Shown: positions 27,248 to 37,995 of the stretch, piece after piece
How positions within the stretch are numbered: position 1 is the stretch's first letter
How the letters are laid out: the number at the start of each line of letters is the position of its first letter
From: Prauserella aidingensis
GTDB lineage: Bacteria; Actinomycetota; Actinomycetes; Mycobacteriales; Pseudonocardiaceae
NCBI RefSeq assembly: GCF_024171865.1
Contig: NZ_JAMTCN010000028.1
Span: forward strand, 1-64,000
Length of the DNA: 64,000 nucleotides
Direction: 5' to 3'
Translations under genes and position numbers: made by a program
Notes under the pieces: generated by a model
The model's database searches: none
Told to the model about the DNA's origin: nothing
The model's input: only the letters and a program-made list of their open reading frames with translations

Positions 27248-27364
27248 CGGCAGTCGGCCGTCGGCATGCGCTGTCGGGCGGGTACCCGTCCGACAGGTCG
27301 TCCGGCCTGGGTACGTTGTCTGCTCGGCCGGTCGATCGGCCGAGGCGGGGATGGGGTGGTCGCC

Positions 27365-29131
27365 ATGATCGCCACAGCCGTGGTGGCGCTGTGGGTGTGC
27401 CTCGCGGTGCTGCTCGTCGTGGCGTGGCCCCGGCTGAGTGCTCACCGCGGGTGGCGGCTCGTCACACTCGCCGTCACCCTGGCGGCCTCGCTGGTGCACC
27501 AGCTCGCCTACGGCACCGTGCCGGACGAGGCTCACATCGGCTTCCGCTACGCACGCAACATCGCCGAGGGCTACGGGCCGGTGTTCAACCCCGGCGAACC
27601 GGTCGAGGGCTACACCGATTTCGCGTGGATCGTGCTCCTGGCGCTGGTCCGGGCGATCACCGGGGCGGACGTCGAACCGGTGGCCGTCACCCTCGGTATC
27701 GCCTGCGCGCTCGGCTGCGTGCTCGTCGCCTACACGCTCACGGGACGGATCCTGCGCTGGTCCGGCAGGGCGCCTGCGTTCGCGGTCGCGGCGTCCGTGG
27801 TCACTGCCGCGACGGGTGCGCTCGCCGCCTACGGACCGTCCGGACTGTCGACCCCGCTGTTCGTGCTGCTCGTCCTGACGCTGGTGTACACGCTGGTCAC
27901 CGGCCATGTCGTGCTGGCCGGTGTGGTCGCAGCGCTGGCGGTGATGACGCGTCTCGACGGCGTGGTCGTCGCCGTGGTCGCGGGTTGCTGGCTCGTGATC
28001 GCCGCGCTCCGGAGGCGAATGCCGAGGCCGTCGCCCGCCGTGTACGTGGCGGGTGCCGCGGTGCCGCTGGTGCCGTGGGTAGCGTGGCGCCTGACCTACT
28101 ACGGCGACAGCGTGCCCACGGCCGTCGTGGCGCGCCTCGTCCGGGCCAGTGACTCGCTCGTCGGCCGTTTCGAGGCCGGGTGGACGTACGTCACCGACTT
28201 CGCGCTCACCTATCAGGCGTTCCTGCTGATCACAGCGGTGACGATCGGCGTACTGAGCTATCGGCGCCGGTTGCCCGGCGCGACGTACGTGTGGCTGCTG
28301 TTCGCTCTCGCCCTCGCGGAGAGCGGATACGTCGTCGCGATCGGCGGGGGCTCGCTGCCCGCGTGGGAGCGGCTCGCGCCCGTGCCGGTGCTGCTGGCCG
28401 TCGCCGCGGCGAGTGGCTTCGCGCTGGCCGGTATGCCGCCGGCCGTGGCGAAGGGCACGGCGTCTGCCACGGACCCGGCCCTCCCCACGGACCCGGCCCT
28501 CCCCATGGGCACGGCCGCCTCGCGGACGTCGGCCACCGCTCACGGCCCGGCTCCGGGAGCGCCGTCGAGTCCGTCGTCCGAGACGGTGCCGGGCGGTTCC
28601 TCCGGAGCGATGCCGACCGGTCGGGGCGTCGCCGTCGTCGCCGTGGTGTTGGCCGGGCTGTCGGTGACGTTCGGGATGACCAGGGCGCTGCCTGCGATGC
28701 ACGAACTGCGGACCGTCGAGAACGAGTTGGACGAGATCGGCGAATGGCTGGGTGCACGCCTCACCGCGGGAACCGTCGTCAGCGCCGTGCCCGCGGGCGC
28801 GTTGGCCGCGGCGGCGGGCCCGCGGCTGTACGTCGTCGACCCGAGCGGCACCACGGACACCCACCTGGCGCGCCATCCCGAGGACCACGCCTACGTCGTG
28901 CGCGACCGGATGCCGGCCGTGGTCGTCGACGCGGCCGGGGGATATCTGCCGAGTCGGACGTGCAGCATCCGCACCGAGTACGCGGGCCCCTACGAGGTCG
29001 TGCCGTTCCGCCGAGCAGGTGGGGACACGACGGGCGGCCGATGGGTGGAGCTGTACCTGCACAGGCCGCAGGCGGATCTGCTCACCGACCGGCTCGCGGC
29101 CGATCCGCGGTTCACGGCCGAGCCCTGCTGA
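27365..29131 (+). CDS. GT-C family membrane glycosyltransferase (arabinofuranosyltransferase-like)
   Basis: A 588-residue integral membrane protein with about 10-12 helices followed by an extracellular C-terminal domain (about 440-588). The first external loop carries VPDEAHIGFRYARNIAEGYG and then FNPGEPVEGYTDFAW, the acidic-pair signature of lipid-phosphosugar-dependent GT-C enzymes. Three other proteins in this window share it. A low-complexity insert near 375-425 contains a duplicated TDPALP. It may add sugars from decaprenyl-phosphate donors to cell-wall glycans. The ATG at 27365 follows a purine-rich GGGGATGGGG. Confidence 0.65.
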   Translation: MIATAVVALWVCLAVLLVVAWPRLSAHRGWRLVTLAVTLAASLVHQLAYGTVPDEAHIGFRYARNIAEGYGPVFNPGEPVEGYTDFAWIVLLALVRAITGADVEPVAVTLGIACALGCVLVAYTLTGRILRWSGRAPAFAVAASVVTAATGALAAYGPSGLSTPLFVLLVLTLVYTLVTGHVVLAGVVAALAVMTRLDGVVVAVVAGCWLVIAALRRRMPRPSPAVYVAGAAVPLVPWVAWRLTYYGDSVPTAVVARLVRASDSLVGRFEAGWTYVTDFALTYQAFLLITAVTIGVLSYRRRLPGATYVWLLFALALAESGYVVAIGGGSLPAWERLAPVPVLLAVAAASGFALAGMPPAVAKGTASATDPALPTDPALPMGTAASRTSATAHGPAPGAPSSPSSETVPGGSSGAMPTGRGVAVVAVVLAGLSVTFGMTRALPAMHELRTVENELDEIGEWLGARLTAGTVVSAVPAGALAAAAGPRLYVVDPSGTTDTHLARHPEDHAYVVRDRMPAVVVDAAGGYLPSRTCSIRTEYAGPYEVVPFRRAGGDTTGGRWVELYLHRPQADLLTDRLAADPRFTAEPC

Positions 29132-29135
29132 GACC

Positions 29136-29163
29136 GGCGCCGAGCCGTGCCGAGGCCGGCGCC
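29136..29163. terminator. Possible weak hairpin between convergent genes
   Basis: GGCGCCG and CGGCGCC arms separated by 14 bases sit between the GT-C gene ending at 29131 and the HAD gene ending at 29171. The stem is short and has no U-tract, so terminator function is uncertain. Confidence 0.3.
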
Positions 29164-29170
29164 CCGGGTG

Positions 29171-29986
29171 TCAGAACCAGCGTTCGAGGACCTGGGCGAC
29201 GCCGTCCTCGTCGTGTGGTGCGGTGACCTCGTCGGCGACGTCGAGCACGGCCGGGTGCGCGTTCGCGACCGCGACCCCGTGCCCCGCCCACCGCAGCATC
29301 TCGACGTCGTTGGGCATGTCGCCGAACGCGATGGTGCCGTCCGCGTCCAGTCCGGCGCGTCGCGCGACCGCGGCGATACCGGTGGCTTTCGTGACGCCGT
29401 GCGCGGCCAGTTCGATGAGCCCGGCACCGGACGAGAACGTGACGTCGACGTGCGCGTCGAGGACTTCGCGGGCGGCTCTGGCCATCGCGTCCGACGTCAT
29501 CTTCGGGTGACTGACCAGCAGCTTCACGGCTGCGTGGCCGAGCACTTCGGCGCGGGAGGCGTGCGATCCCTCGCCGTCGCCCCACGGGTTGTGGTAGCCG
29601 GCTTCGATCACGAAGTTGCGCATGTCGTCGTCGACGGCGTGGGTGGCGACACGTTCCGCGCCGAGCGTGCAGCCGGGCAGCGCGTGTTCGAGTGCGTCGG
29701 CGACGGTGGCGAGCTGCGCGGGGTCCATCAGGCCGTGGACGTCGACCACGCGGTCGGCGCCGATGTCGTACAGCACGGCGCCGTTGGCGCACACGGCGTA
29801 ACCGTCGAGGCCGGCCTGCTCGGCGACCTCCGGGATCCACCGCGGCGGGCGGCCCGACACGAGCACCACCGGCACGCCCGTGTCGACCGCGCTGGCGACC
29901 ACGTCGACCGTGCGCGGGCTCAGGTGCGTGGCCGTCGTCAGCAGCGTGCCGTCGACGTCGGATGCGATGAGGCTCGGTTTCTCCAC
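29171..29986 (-). CDS. HAD-superfamily hydrolase, Cof type
   Basis: A 271-residue Cof/IIB-type HAD phosphatase. Motif I is IASDVDGTLLT near residues 8-18, with nucleophile D10. Motif II is in VLVSGRPPRW, the lysine is in HAAVKLLVSH, and motif IV is FGDMPNDVEMLRWAG. The GTG start at 29986 has GGGAGA upstream; an ATG at 30031 adds 15 residues. Such enzymes usually dephosphorylate sugar phosphates or nucleotides. Convergent with the GT-C gene. Confidence 0.9.
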   Translation of the reverse strand: MEKPSLIASDVDGTLLTTATHLSPRTVDVVASAVDTGVPVVLVSGRPPRWIPEVAEQAGLDGYAVCANGAVLYDIGADRVVDVHGLMDPAQLATVADALEHALPGCTLGAERVATHAVDDDMRNFVIEAGYHNPWGDGEGSHASRAEVLGHAAVKLLVSHPKMTSDAMARAAREVLDAHVDVTFSSGAGLIELAAHGVTKATGIAAVARRAGLDADGTIAFGDMPNDVEMLRWAGHGVAVANAHPAVLDVADEVTAPHDEDGVAQVLERWF

Positions 29987-30176
29987 GATTCCAGTCTCCC
30001 AGAGCTTTCGCGCGGGGCCGTCGTGTTCCATGCGACACCCTTTCGGACACATCGACCGGAAGCGGACGCGTCGTGGGATGCCGTCGCAGCGCTGTGAGCG
30101 GGCACGACACGCCCGAGTCCACGCGAGGAGCGGGCGCCCACGACAGCGAGGCCGTAGGCCGATAGCGTGTGGCGCC

Positions 30177-31070
30177 GTGCGCGTTGGCATTGTGATCCTT
30201 CCCGAGGACCGCTGGTGGGCGGCCGAGCCGAAGTGGCGGGCCGCGGAGGAGTACGGCTTCGACCACGCCTGGACCTACGACCACCTCGGGTGGCGGAACC
30301 TCGTGGACGGGCCGTGGTTCGGCGCCGTGCCGACGTTGACCGCCGCCGCGATGGTGACGTCGCACATCCGGCTGGGCACGTTCGTCACCTCGCCCAACTT
30401 TCGGCACCCGCTGCCGTTGATGCGGGAGGTGATCACGCTCGACGACCTGTCGGACGGGCGGTTCATCGTGGGTGTCGGCGCGGGTGGTCTCGGCTACGAC
30501 GCGACCGTGTTCGACGAGCCGGAGTTGACGGCAGGTCAACGAGCCGACCGGTTCATCGAGTTCACGACCGCGCTCGACGGTCTGCTGCGGGTCGACGGGT
30601 TCGACCACTCGGGCGAGTACTACACCGTCAAGGGCGCGCGGAACCTGCCCGGCGCGGTTCAGCATCCCCGTCCGCCGCTCGTGATCGCCGCGAACGGGCC
30701 GCGCACGATCCGGTTCGCGGCCACGACCGGTGACGCCTGGTTGACCACGGGACGAAACTCCGACGAACTCGAGTCGTGGTGGAAGGGCGTCGCCGACCTG
30801 TCCGCGCGCCTGGACGACGAGCTCGCCGCGGCAGGGCGCGAACCGGCGACGTTGGAGCGTCATCTGAGCCTCGACGCCGCACCGGTGTACTCGCTGACCA
30901 GCAAGGAGGCGTTCGTCGACGCCGCGGGCCGCGCCGCCGACCTGGGATTCACCGACATCATGGCGCACTGGCCGCGCAGCTCCAGCCCCTACCAGGGACG
31001 CGAAGTCGTGCTGGAGGAAATCGCCGACGATGTGCTGCCCGGCCTGCAGGAGCGCCCTGCGGCCGAATGA
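30177..31070 (+). CDS. LLM-class flavin/F420-dependent oxidoreductase
   Basis: A 297-residue luciferase-like TIM-barrel monooxygenase or reductase, probably using F420 or FMN. It begins VRVGIVILPEDRWW and contains FDHAWTYDHLGWR, GTFVTSPNFRHPLPLMREVITLDD (a cofactor-binding strand-loop), GVGAGGLGYD and RPPLVIAANGPRTIRFAA. The GTG start gives the normal family length. It stands between divergent HAD and downstream glf without an obvious partner, so the substrate is unknown. Confidence 0.88.
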   Translation: MRVGIVILPEDRWWAAEPKWRAAEEYGFDHAWTYDHLGWRNLVDGPWFGAVPTLTAAAMVTSHIRLGTFVTSPNFRHPLPLMREVITLDDLSDGRFIVGVGAGGLGYDATVFDEPELTAGQRADRFIEFTTALDGLLRVDGFDHSGEYYTVKGARNLPGAVQHPRPPLVIAANGPRTIRFAATTGDAWLTTGRNSDELESWWKGVADLSARLDDELAAAGREPATLERHLSLDAAPVYSLTSKEAFVDAAGRAADLGFTDIMAHWPRSSSPYQGREVVLEEIADDVLPGLQERPAAE

Positions 31071-31190
31071 ACCGCCTGCCCGATTTCCGGAGTTTCTCCG
31101 CGTCGTCGCTCGACCGAGTGAGAACCGCGTGAATTGTCGGCGCCGTGGAACCGGGTCTGACGATCTTCCGTCGGTTCTGACGTACGGCGC

Positions 31191-31217
31191 TGACCACACA
31201 CGAATCACACGTGGTCA
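31191..31217. promoter_or_regulatory. Inverted repeat upstream of glf
   Basis: TGACCAC and GTGGTCA form perfect 7-base arms 13 bases apart, about 135 bases before the glf start. It may be a binding site for a regulator of the glf operon, or simply a stem-loop in the leader. Nothing else within 31071-31350 was recognised as a gene. Confidence 0.35.
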
Positions 31218-31269
31218 TACGGGGGTGTCGGAGCGCGAACCCTCGTGCGGTCGACAGCTGGCCAGGTGA

Positions 31270-33171
<1,902 letters not shown>

Positions 33172-33175
<4 letters not shown>

Positions 33176-34131
33176 GTGAGACGACCCGACAGGCCGAGGC
33201 AGGCCAGGCGGAGGCGACCGTGTCGAGCGAACAGACGACCGGCCAGGAGGCCGGCGCTTCCGGGAACATCGTCACCGGACTGCTGAAAACCGCGCGGCCG
33301 CGGCAGTGGGTCAAGAACGTTCTCGTTCTGGCCGCACCGTTCACGGCTGGTGAAATCGTCACCGGTGGCGTCCTGCTGGACGCGCTGATCGCGTTCGTCG
33401 CGTTCTCCTTCGTCGCGTCGGCCGTGTACCTGGTCAACGACGCCATCGATGTCGAGGCCGATCGGGCCCACCCGACGAAGTGCAAGCGCCCCATCGCCGC
33501 GGGGATCGTGCCCGTCCCGGCGGCCTACATCGCCTCGGTCGGGTTCTTCGCCGCGGGATGTGCGTTGAGCCTGCTCGCTTCGTGGCAGTTGCTCGTGGTG
33601 TTGGCCGTCTACATGGCCGTGCAGTTGGGGTACTGCTTCGGGCTGAAACATCAGCCGGTCGTCGACCTGGCGATCGTCGGTTCGGGCTTCCTCATGCGCG
33701 TGATTGCGGGGGGTGTCGGTACCGGCATCGCCCTGTCGCAGTGGTTCCTGCTCGTGACGGCTTTCGGGTCGTTGTTCATGGTGGCGGGCAAGCGTTACGC
33801 CGAGATCAAACTCTACGAGCGCACCGGCGCCAAGATCCGTTCCTCGTTGAAGAAGTACTCGGCGAGCTACCTGCGGTTCGTCTGGGCGACGTCGGCGGCG
33901 ATCCTGATCATGTCGTACTCGCTGTGGGCGTTCGAGCAGCAGCAGGCCGCCCCCGGCTCCGTCTGGAGCGTCATTTCCCTCGTGCCGTTCGTCGTCGCCG
34001 TGCTGCGTTACGCCGTGGACGTCGACAGTGGCAATGCGGGCGAACCCGAGGAGATCGCCCTCCATGACCGCGTGCTCCAGGTCCTCGGTGGCACGTGGGT
34101 GGTCATGCTCATCCTCTGGTACTACCTGTAA
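33172..34131 (+). CDS. ubiA: Decaprenyl-phosphate phosphoribosyltransferase (UbiA family)
   Basis: A 319-residue UbiA-superfamily prenyltransferase-like membrane enzyme that should transfer 5-phosphoribose from PRPP to decaprenyl phosphate, starting arabinose-donor synthesis. Signature: LLKTARPRQWVKNVLVLAAP, the first Asp-rich motif VNDAIDVEADRAHPTK, and KRYAEIKLY in the second conserved loop. About nine membrane helices. Residues 1-30 are a hydrophilic Glu/Gln/Thr-rich extension. Start overlaps the PAP2 stop. Ortholog of Rv3806c. Confidence 0.93.
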
Positions 34132-34170
34132 TTCCGAGCCACCTCGACTTCCGCGACGGATGACGCCACC

Positions 34171-36150
34171 GTGACGCAGCCAGAGCACGCCGCCTCGAAC
34201 GCGGACGCCCAGGTCACTCGAGGCGAGGCCCGGGGGCGCTGGAGCCACGTACCGTCCGTGCCACTTCCCGGCCCTGGCCGCGTCACCGCGGAACTGCTGA
34301 TCGCCATCGTCGGGGCCTCCGCGGTCAGCCTGCTCCTCCAGTTCGTCGTGGGCCGCGCGCCGAACCTGGTCCCGGATACGTACGTCCCCAACGCCGCACT
34401 GTCGTTGATCGGCGCGGGGCTCATCGTTTGCCTGGTCGGCGGCCTCGCCGTGCGCTGCGTGACCACAGCGCCGTGGTGGGTCAAGTTCGCAGGCGCGACC
34501 GGTGGATTCGCGACGCTGGCGACGTTGACGCTCGCGCTGCCGTTGTTGTCGACCCGCTACTACCTGGGCGGGACGAGCGGTGACAACGAGTTTCGACTCC
34601 GGTACATGGAGCGTATGGCCTCCGGTTGGGGGCTTGCGGACTTCAACTACGAGGGCCTTCCGCCGTTCTACCCAGCCGGGTGGTTCTGGCTCGGCGGGCG
34701 CTTCGCCAACTTGTTCGACCTGCAGGGGTGGGAGGCCTACAAGCCATTCTCGATCACGACGATAGCCGTCGTCGCAGCCGTGACGTTCGTGCTGTGGCGG
34801 TTCGTGGTGCGTCGGCGGATGGCCGTGCTCGCGAGCCTGGCCACGCTGCTCATGGGATTGCACGTGCCGGGTGTCGGCGAGCCGTACGCGTGGCCGACCA
34901 CGGCATGGCTTCTGCCGGTACTGGTGCTGACGTGGAACGCGTTGCGAAGCCCGCGTACGCCGCGCTGGCCGCTGGTGCTCACCGGCATCTATCTGGGCGT
35001 GTGCGCGATGACGTACACGTTGCATCTGGCCTTCGGTGCGATGCTGGTCGTGTTGTTGGCTGTCGTCGCCGGGGTGTTGCGGGTGCGCACCGGGACATCC
35101 CGGGGCGAGGTCGTCCGCAGCCTGGTCGGCAGGGTCGCGGTCGTCGCCGTCCTGTCGGCAGTTCTGATGCTCGTCGTGTGGGCGCCTTATCTGTTCGGAG
35201 GAGGTCTCGGAGCAGAGAACGTGGCGGCGCGCTACCTCCCGGCGACGAGTGCATACTTCCCCACGCCCTTCAAACCGAACGGACCGATCGGTCTGTTGTG
35301 CCTGGCCGGGCTGGCATGGGCGGTCGTGCGGGTGCGTGCTCATCGGGTTGCCCTCGTCGTACTGATGACGGCCGGCGCCGTCTACCTGTGGTTCGTTCTG
35401 TCCACGTTGGCGTTGGCATTCGACACCACGCTGTTGGCGTTCAGGTTCAACGTGACGCTGAAGGTCACGCTGGCGGTCGCGGGGGTGTTCGCCGCGACAG
35501 ACCTTCTGAACTGGGGCCTGGGCCGGTGGCACGAATGGCGAACGCAGATCACCGCCGTCGTTGCCGTCGTGGCGATCGGGCTCGGGGTGGGCGTTCTGCA
35601 GGACAGCTTGCGCGGCCCGATGCAGGAAGGGTTCGAACCCGCGTTGTCCGACTACTACCCGAACGGTAGGACACCGGAGAGTCGGCACCACATTCCTTCG
35701 GAGGAAGAGGACGAGGGAATCTGGAGCGGCAAACTGCTGGCCGCCGTCGACGAGCTCGGCACGGGCACGCCGGAGCGTGAGACGGTCCTGTCCGAACAGC
35801 ACCACATGCTCGTCTTCCGCCCGTTCTGGCTGTTCCACGACCATCGGCCGCACTACACCAACCCGCTGTCGCGGCACGACGAACGCGCGGAGGAGATCGA
35901 CAGCTGGGCCGAATCGAACAACCCGCAGGAGCTGTACCAGCGAATGCACGACGGCCCCTTCATTCCGCCGACCATGGTCGTACTCAAGAAGGGCGAGGAC
36001 GGAAACTACTTCTACACCGTCAAGTACGACACGTTCCCGCGGAAGACCGCGGCCCTCGGCCGTAAGGTCACGTTCGAGCCGTCGCTGTTCGATTCACCGC
36101 GGTTCGAGAAGCGCGATGTGGGGCCGTACGTGGTGATCGCCGTACGCTGA
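34171..36150 (+). CDS. aftA: Galactan 5-O-arabinofuranosyltransferase
   Basis: A 659-residue GT-C membrane enzyme that places the first arabinofuranose on galactan, using decaprenyl-phospho-arabinose. After the N-terminal helices comes GDNEFRLRYMERMASGWGL and then LPPFYPAGWFWLGGRFANL, characteristic of AftA. The C-terminal extracellular part contains VFRPFWLFHDHRPHYTNPL. About 11-13 membrane helices. GTG start at 34171, 39 bases after ubiA. It completes the glf-PAP2-ubiA-aftA run; in mycobacteria aftA instead lies beside the emb genes. Confidence 0.85.
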   Translation: MTQPEHAASNADAQVTRGEARGRWSHVPSVPLPGPGRVTAELLIAIVGASAVSLLLQFVVGRAPNLVPDTYVPNAALSLIGAGLIVCLVGGLAVRCVTTAPWWVKFAGATGGFATLATLTLALPLLSTRYYLGGTSGDNEFRLRYMERMASGWGLADFNYEGLPPFYPAGWFWLGGRFANLFDLQGWEAYKPFSITTIAVVAAVTFVLWRFVVRRRMAVLASLATLLMGLHVPGVGEPYAWPTTAWLLPVLVLTWNALRSPRTPRWPLVLTGIYLGVCAMTYTLHLAFGAMLVVLLAVVAGVLRVRTGTSRGEVVRSLVGRVAVVAVLSAVLMLVVWAPYLFGGGLGAENVAARYLPATSAYFPTPFKPNGPIGLLCLAGLAWAVVRVRAHRVALVVLMTAGAVYLWFVLSTLALAFDTTLLAFRFNVTLKVTLAVAGVFAATDLLNWGLGRWHEWRTQITAVVAVVAIGLGVGVLQDSLRGPMQEGFEPALSDYYPNGRTPESRHHIPSEEEDEGIWSGKLLAAVDELGTGTPERETVLSEQHHMLVFRPFWLFHDHRPHYTNPLSRHDERAEEIDSWAESNNPQELYQRMHDGPFIPPTMVVLKKGEDGNYFYTVKYDTFPRKTAALGRKVTFEPSLFDSPRFEKRDVGPYVVIAVR

Positions 36151-36672
36151 CCAGTAGCGGCGTGGCGGCGTGGCGGCGTCGCGTGGTCGTGGTCGGGTGT
36201 CCTTCGGATTGCCGGAAACCTGTGCTTGCGCTTGTTCGCGGGCGTGAAGGTGCTCGCTGGCGACTGGGTCGGGCGCGCCCAGGCTTGCCGGTCGTCCGGA
36301 GCACCGGGCGATGGCGGGATTCCCGTCGACGTCCGGCGCCTGTGCCGGCGGCCTTTGGTCTTCGCATGGTGACATCACTGTCGGGCGCCATGATTCCTCC
36401 TTTGTAGAGAGACAGTGCCGTAGGCATCGGTCGGCGCATCGGGCTGCCTCGGTGTGCCTCGAACTCCTCGTGTTCCAAGACTGTCGGTGGTGTGTTGTAC
36501 AGGTGGTCCGTTGGCCGGCAGCGCTCGTTCCGGTGTCCGGGGCTCGGTGTCCGTGCGATTCAACCGAACCGGAACCGATGAGTCCATAGCCCGATAGTGT
36601 TATCGAACGCAGGTTTGACTGATCATTGATCCTATATGTACTTTCATGGGCAACGCGAACGAAGGGGGATAC
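36151..36672. other. Intergenic region before the HNH gene, with lower-G+C promoter-like end
   Basis: About 520 bases without a supported gene. The last 90 bases are clearly more A/T-rich than the surroundings and hold two perfect dyads: CGATA-4-TATCG at 36592-36605 and GATCATTGATC at 36621-36631, close to the HNH start. They could be operator or promoter elements. The rest is featureless to my eye. Confidence 0.4.
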
Positions 36673-37995
36673 ATGGATCTCGATGTCGTAGTCCGTGCAC
36701 GAAGACGTATTGCACAGGCACAGGCTGATTATGTGCGCGAGCTCGGGGCTCTCGTCGCGGATGGCCCGGATGTGGCCGGTGGTGAACCGGTTGCGGCCGA
36801 GCTGGCCGTGGCTTTGGCGGAGTCGGAGCATGTCATACGTCGAGAATTTGCCCGGGCGAAACAATTGACCACACGGCTACCTCGCACGCTGCGGGCCTTG
36901 GCCGATGGCGACATCGACTTGCCGAAGGCTGCGAAGGTGGTCGATCAGACAGACATGCTGTCCGGGGACCAGGCCGACAGAGTCGACGAGATGGTCGCAG
37001 GAAAGCTCGTGGGACGTGATGCCGGTTCGATTCGGCGCATCGCCTATCGAGCTGTGCACAAGGTCGACCCGGACGGCGCCGCGTTACGTGCCGCGCAACG
37101 GCGCGAGCGTCGGAAAGTCGCGATCGTGCATCGCGAAGATGCCATGGCCTCGATCTCGGCGACGCTGCCAGCAGAAGCGGCGTCGGCGACGTACGCGACT
37201 CTCGACCGGATGGCCAGATCGGCGCGCAACCGCGGTGACGCGCGAACCATGGATCAGCTGCGGGCCGACAAGCTCGCGGAGTGTGTGGTGGGCCGTGCCG
37301 GTGATCGACCGGGCACTGCAAGGGCGGAGATTTATGTGCATGTCGACCTGCCGACGTTGATGGGGCTTGCCGACAATCCGGCGCACCTTGCAGGCCACGG
37401 CCCGATACCGGCGACGGTCGCCCGCCGGATTGCGGAGGACCCTACGTCCACCTGGCGCCGGGTGGTGACCGATCCGCTCAACGGTGCACCTCTCGAGGTC
37501 GGTCGTAAGCGGTACCGGCCGACGAAGGCGGTGGCCGACTACGTGAAGGTGCGCGACAAGGAATGCCGGTTTCCCGGTTGTCACCGCCCGGCCGCGTACG
37601 TCGACCTCGACCACGTCACGCCACACGGGTGCGACGGACCGACTTGTGCGGCGAACCTGATAGGGCTGTGCCGACACCACCACGTCGTCAAACACACCGC
37701 CGGGTGGCATTTCGAAGTCGAGCCCGACGGCACCCTCCACATCACGACACCGCGCGGTGCACGTCATAGCAGCCGTCCCCCTGTGGAGTTGTGCGACGGC
37801 GCCGCAGCAGGCGACCGTGCGGGCGCGAAAGCCGGCGGTGAGAACGGTCCGAACTCGGGGCCCACACGTGGCCGTCGGTCGCGGAAGCGGAGGCGGCGCG
37901 CGAACCGGTGCGGTTCCGGAAACGGTTCTAGCGGTGCGCCTGCGTCATCCGGAGACCACGCATCGGCGCAGGATAGTCGAGTCGGAACACGCTGA
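36673..37995 (+). CDS. DUF222 / HNH endonuclease (13E12 repeat family)
   Basis: A 440-residue protein of the REP13E12-type family. The helical DUF222 domain spans about 1-270 (RRRIAQAQADYVREL; RTLRALADGDIDLPKAAKV; AYRAVHKVDPDGAALRA). The HNH nuclease at about 295-350 has CRFPGC, VDLDHVTPHGCDGP and LIGLCRHHHVVKH, giving a complete set of zinc and catalytic histidines. The C-terminus is a basic Arg/Lys/Gly-rich tail. The start at 36673 has AAGGGGG upstream; an ATG at 36646 is less likely. Such genes behave as mobile or repeated elements in mycobacteria. It separates aftA from emb and overlaps the convergent emb end by 68 bases. Confidence 0.9.
   Translation: MDLDVVVRARRRIAQAQADYVRELGALVADGPDVAGGEPVAAELAVALAESEHVIRREFARAKQLTTRLPRTLRALADGDIDLPKAAKVVDQTDMLSGDQADRVDEMVAGKLVGRDAGSIRRIAYRAVHKVDPDGAALRAAQRRERRKVAIVHREDAMASISATLPAEAASATYATLDRMARSARNRGDARTMDQLRADKLAECVVGRAGDRPGTARAEIYVHVDLPTLMGLADNPAHLAGHGPIPATVARRIAEDPTSTWRRVVTDPLNGAPLEVGRKRYRPTKAVADYVKVRDKECRFPGCHRPAAYVDLDHVTPHGCDGPTCAANLIGLCRHHHVVKHTAGWHFEVEPDGTLHITTPRGARHSSRPPVELCDGAAAGDRAGAKAGGENGPNSGPTRGRRSRKRRRRANRCGSGNGSSGAPASSGDHASAQDSRVGTR

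Noticed and set aside
26600-29062. 820-codon minus-strand frame opposite the TetR and GT-C genes
   Set aside because: Arg/His/Gly-rich low-complexity mirror translation without any domain.
36094-36864. Minus-strand frame across the region before the HNH gene
   Set aside because: Antisense to the HNH start, no ribosome site and no recognisable domain.
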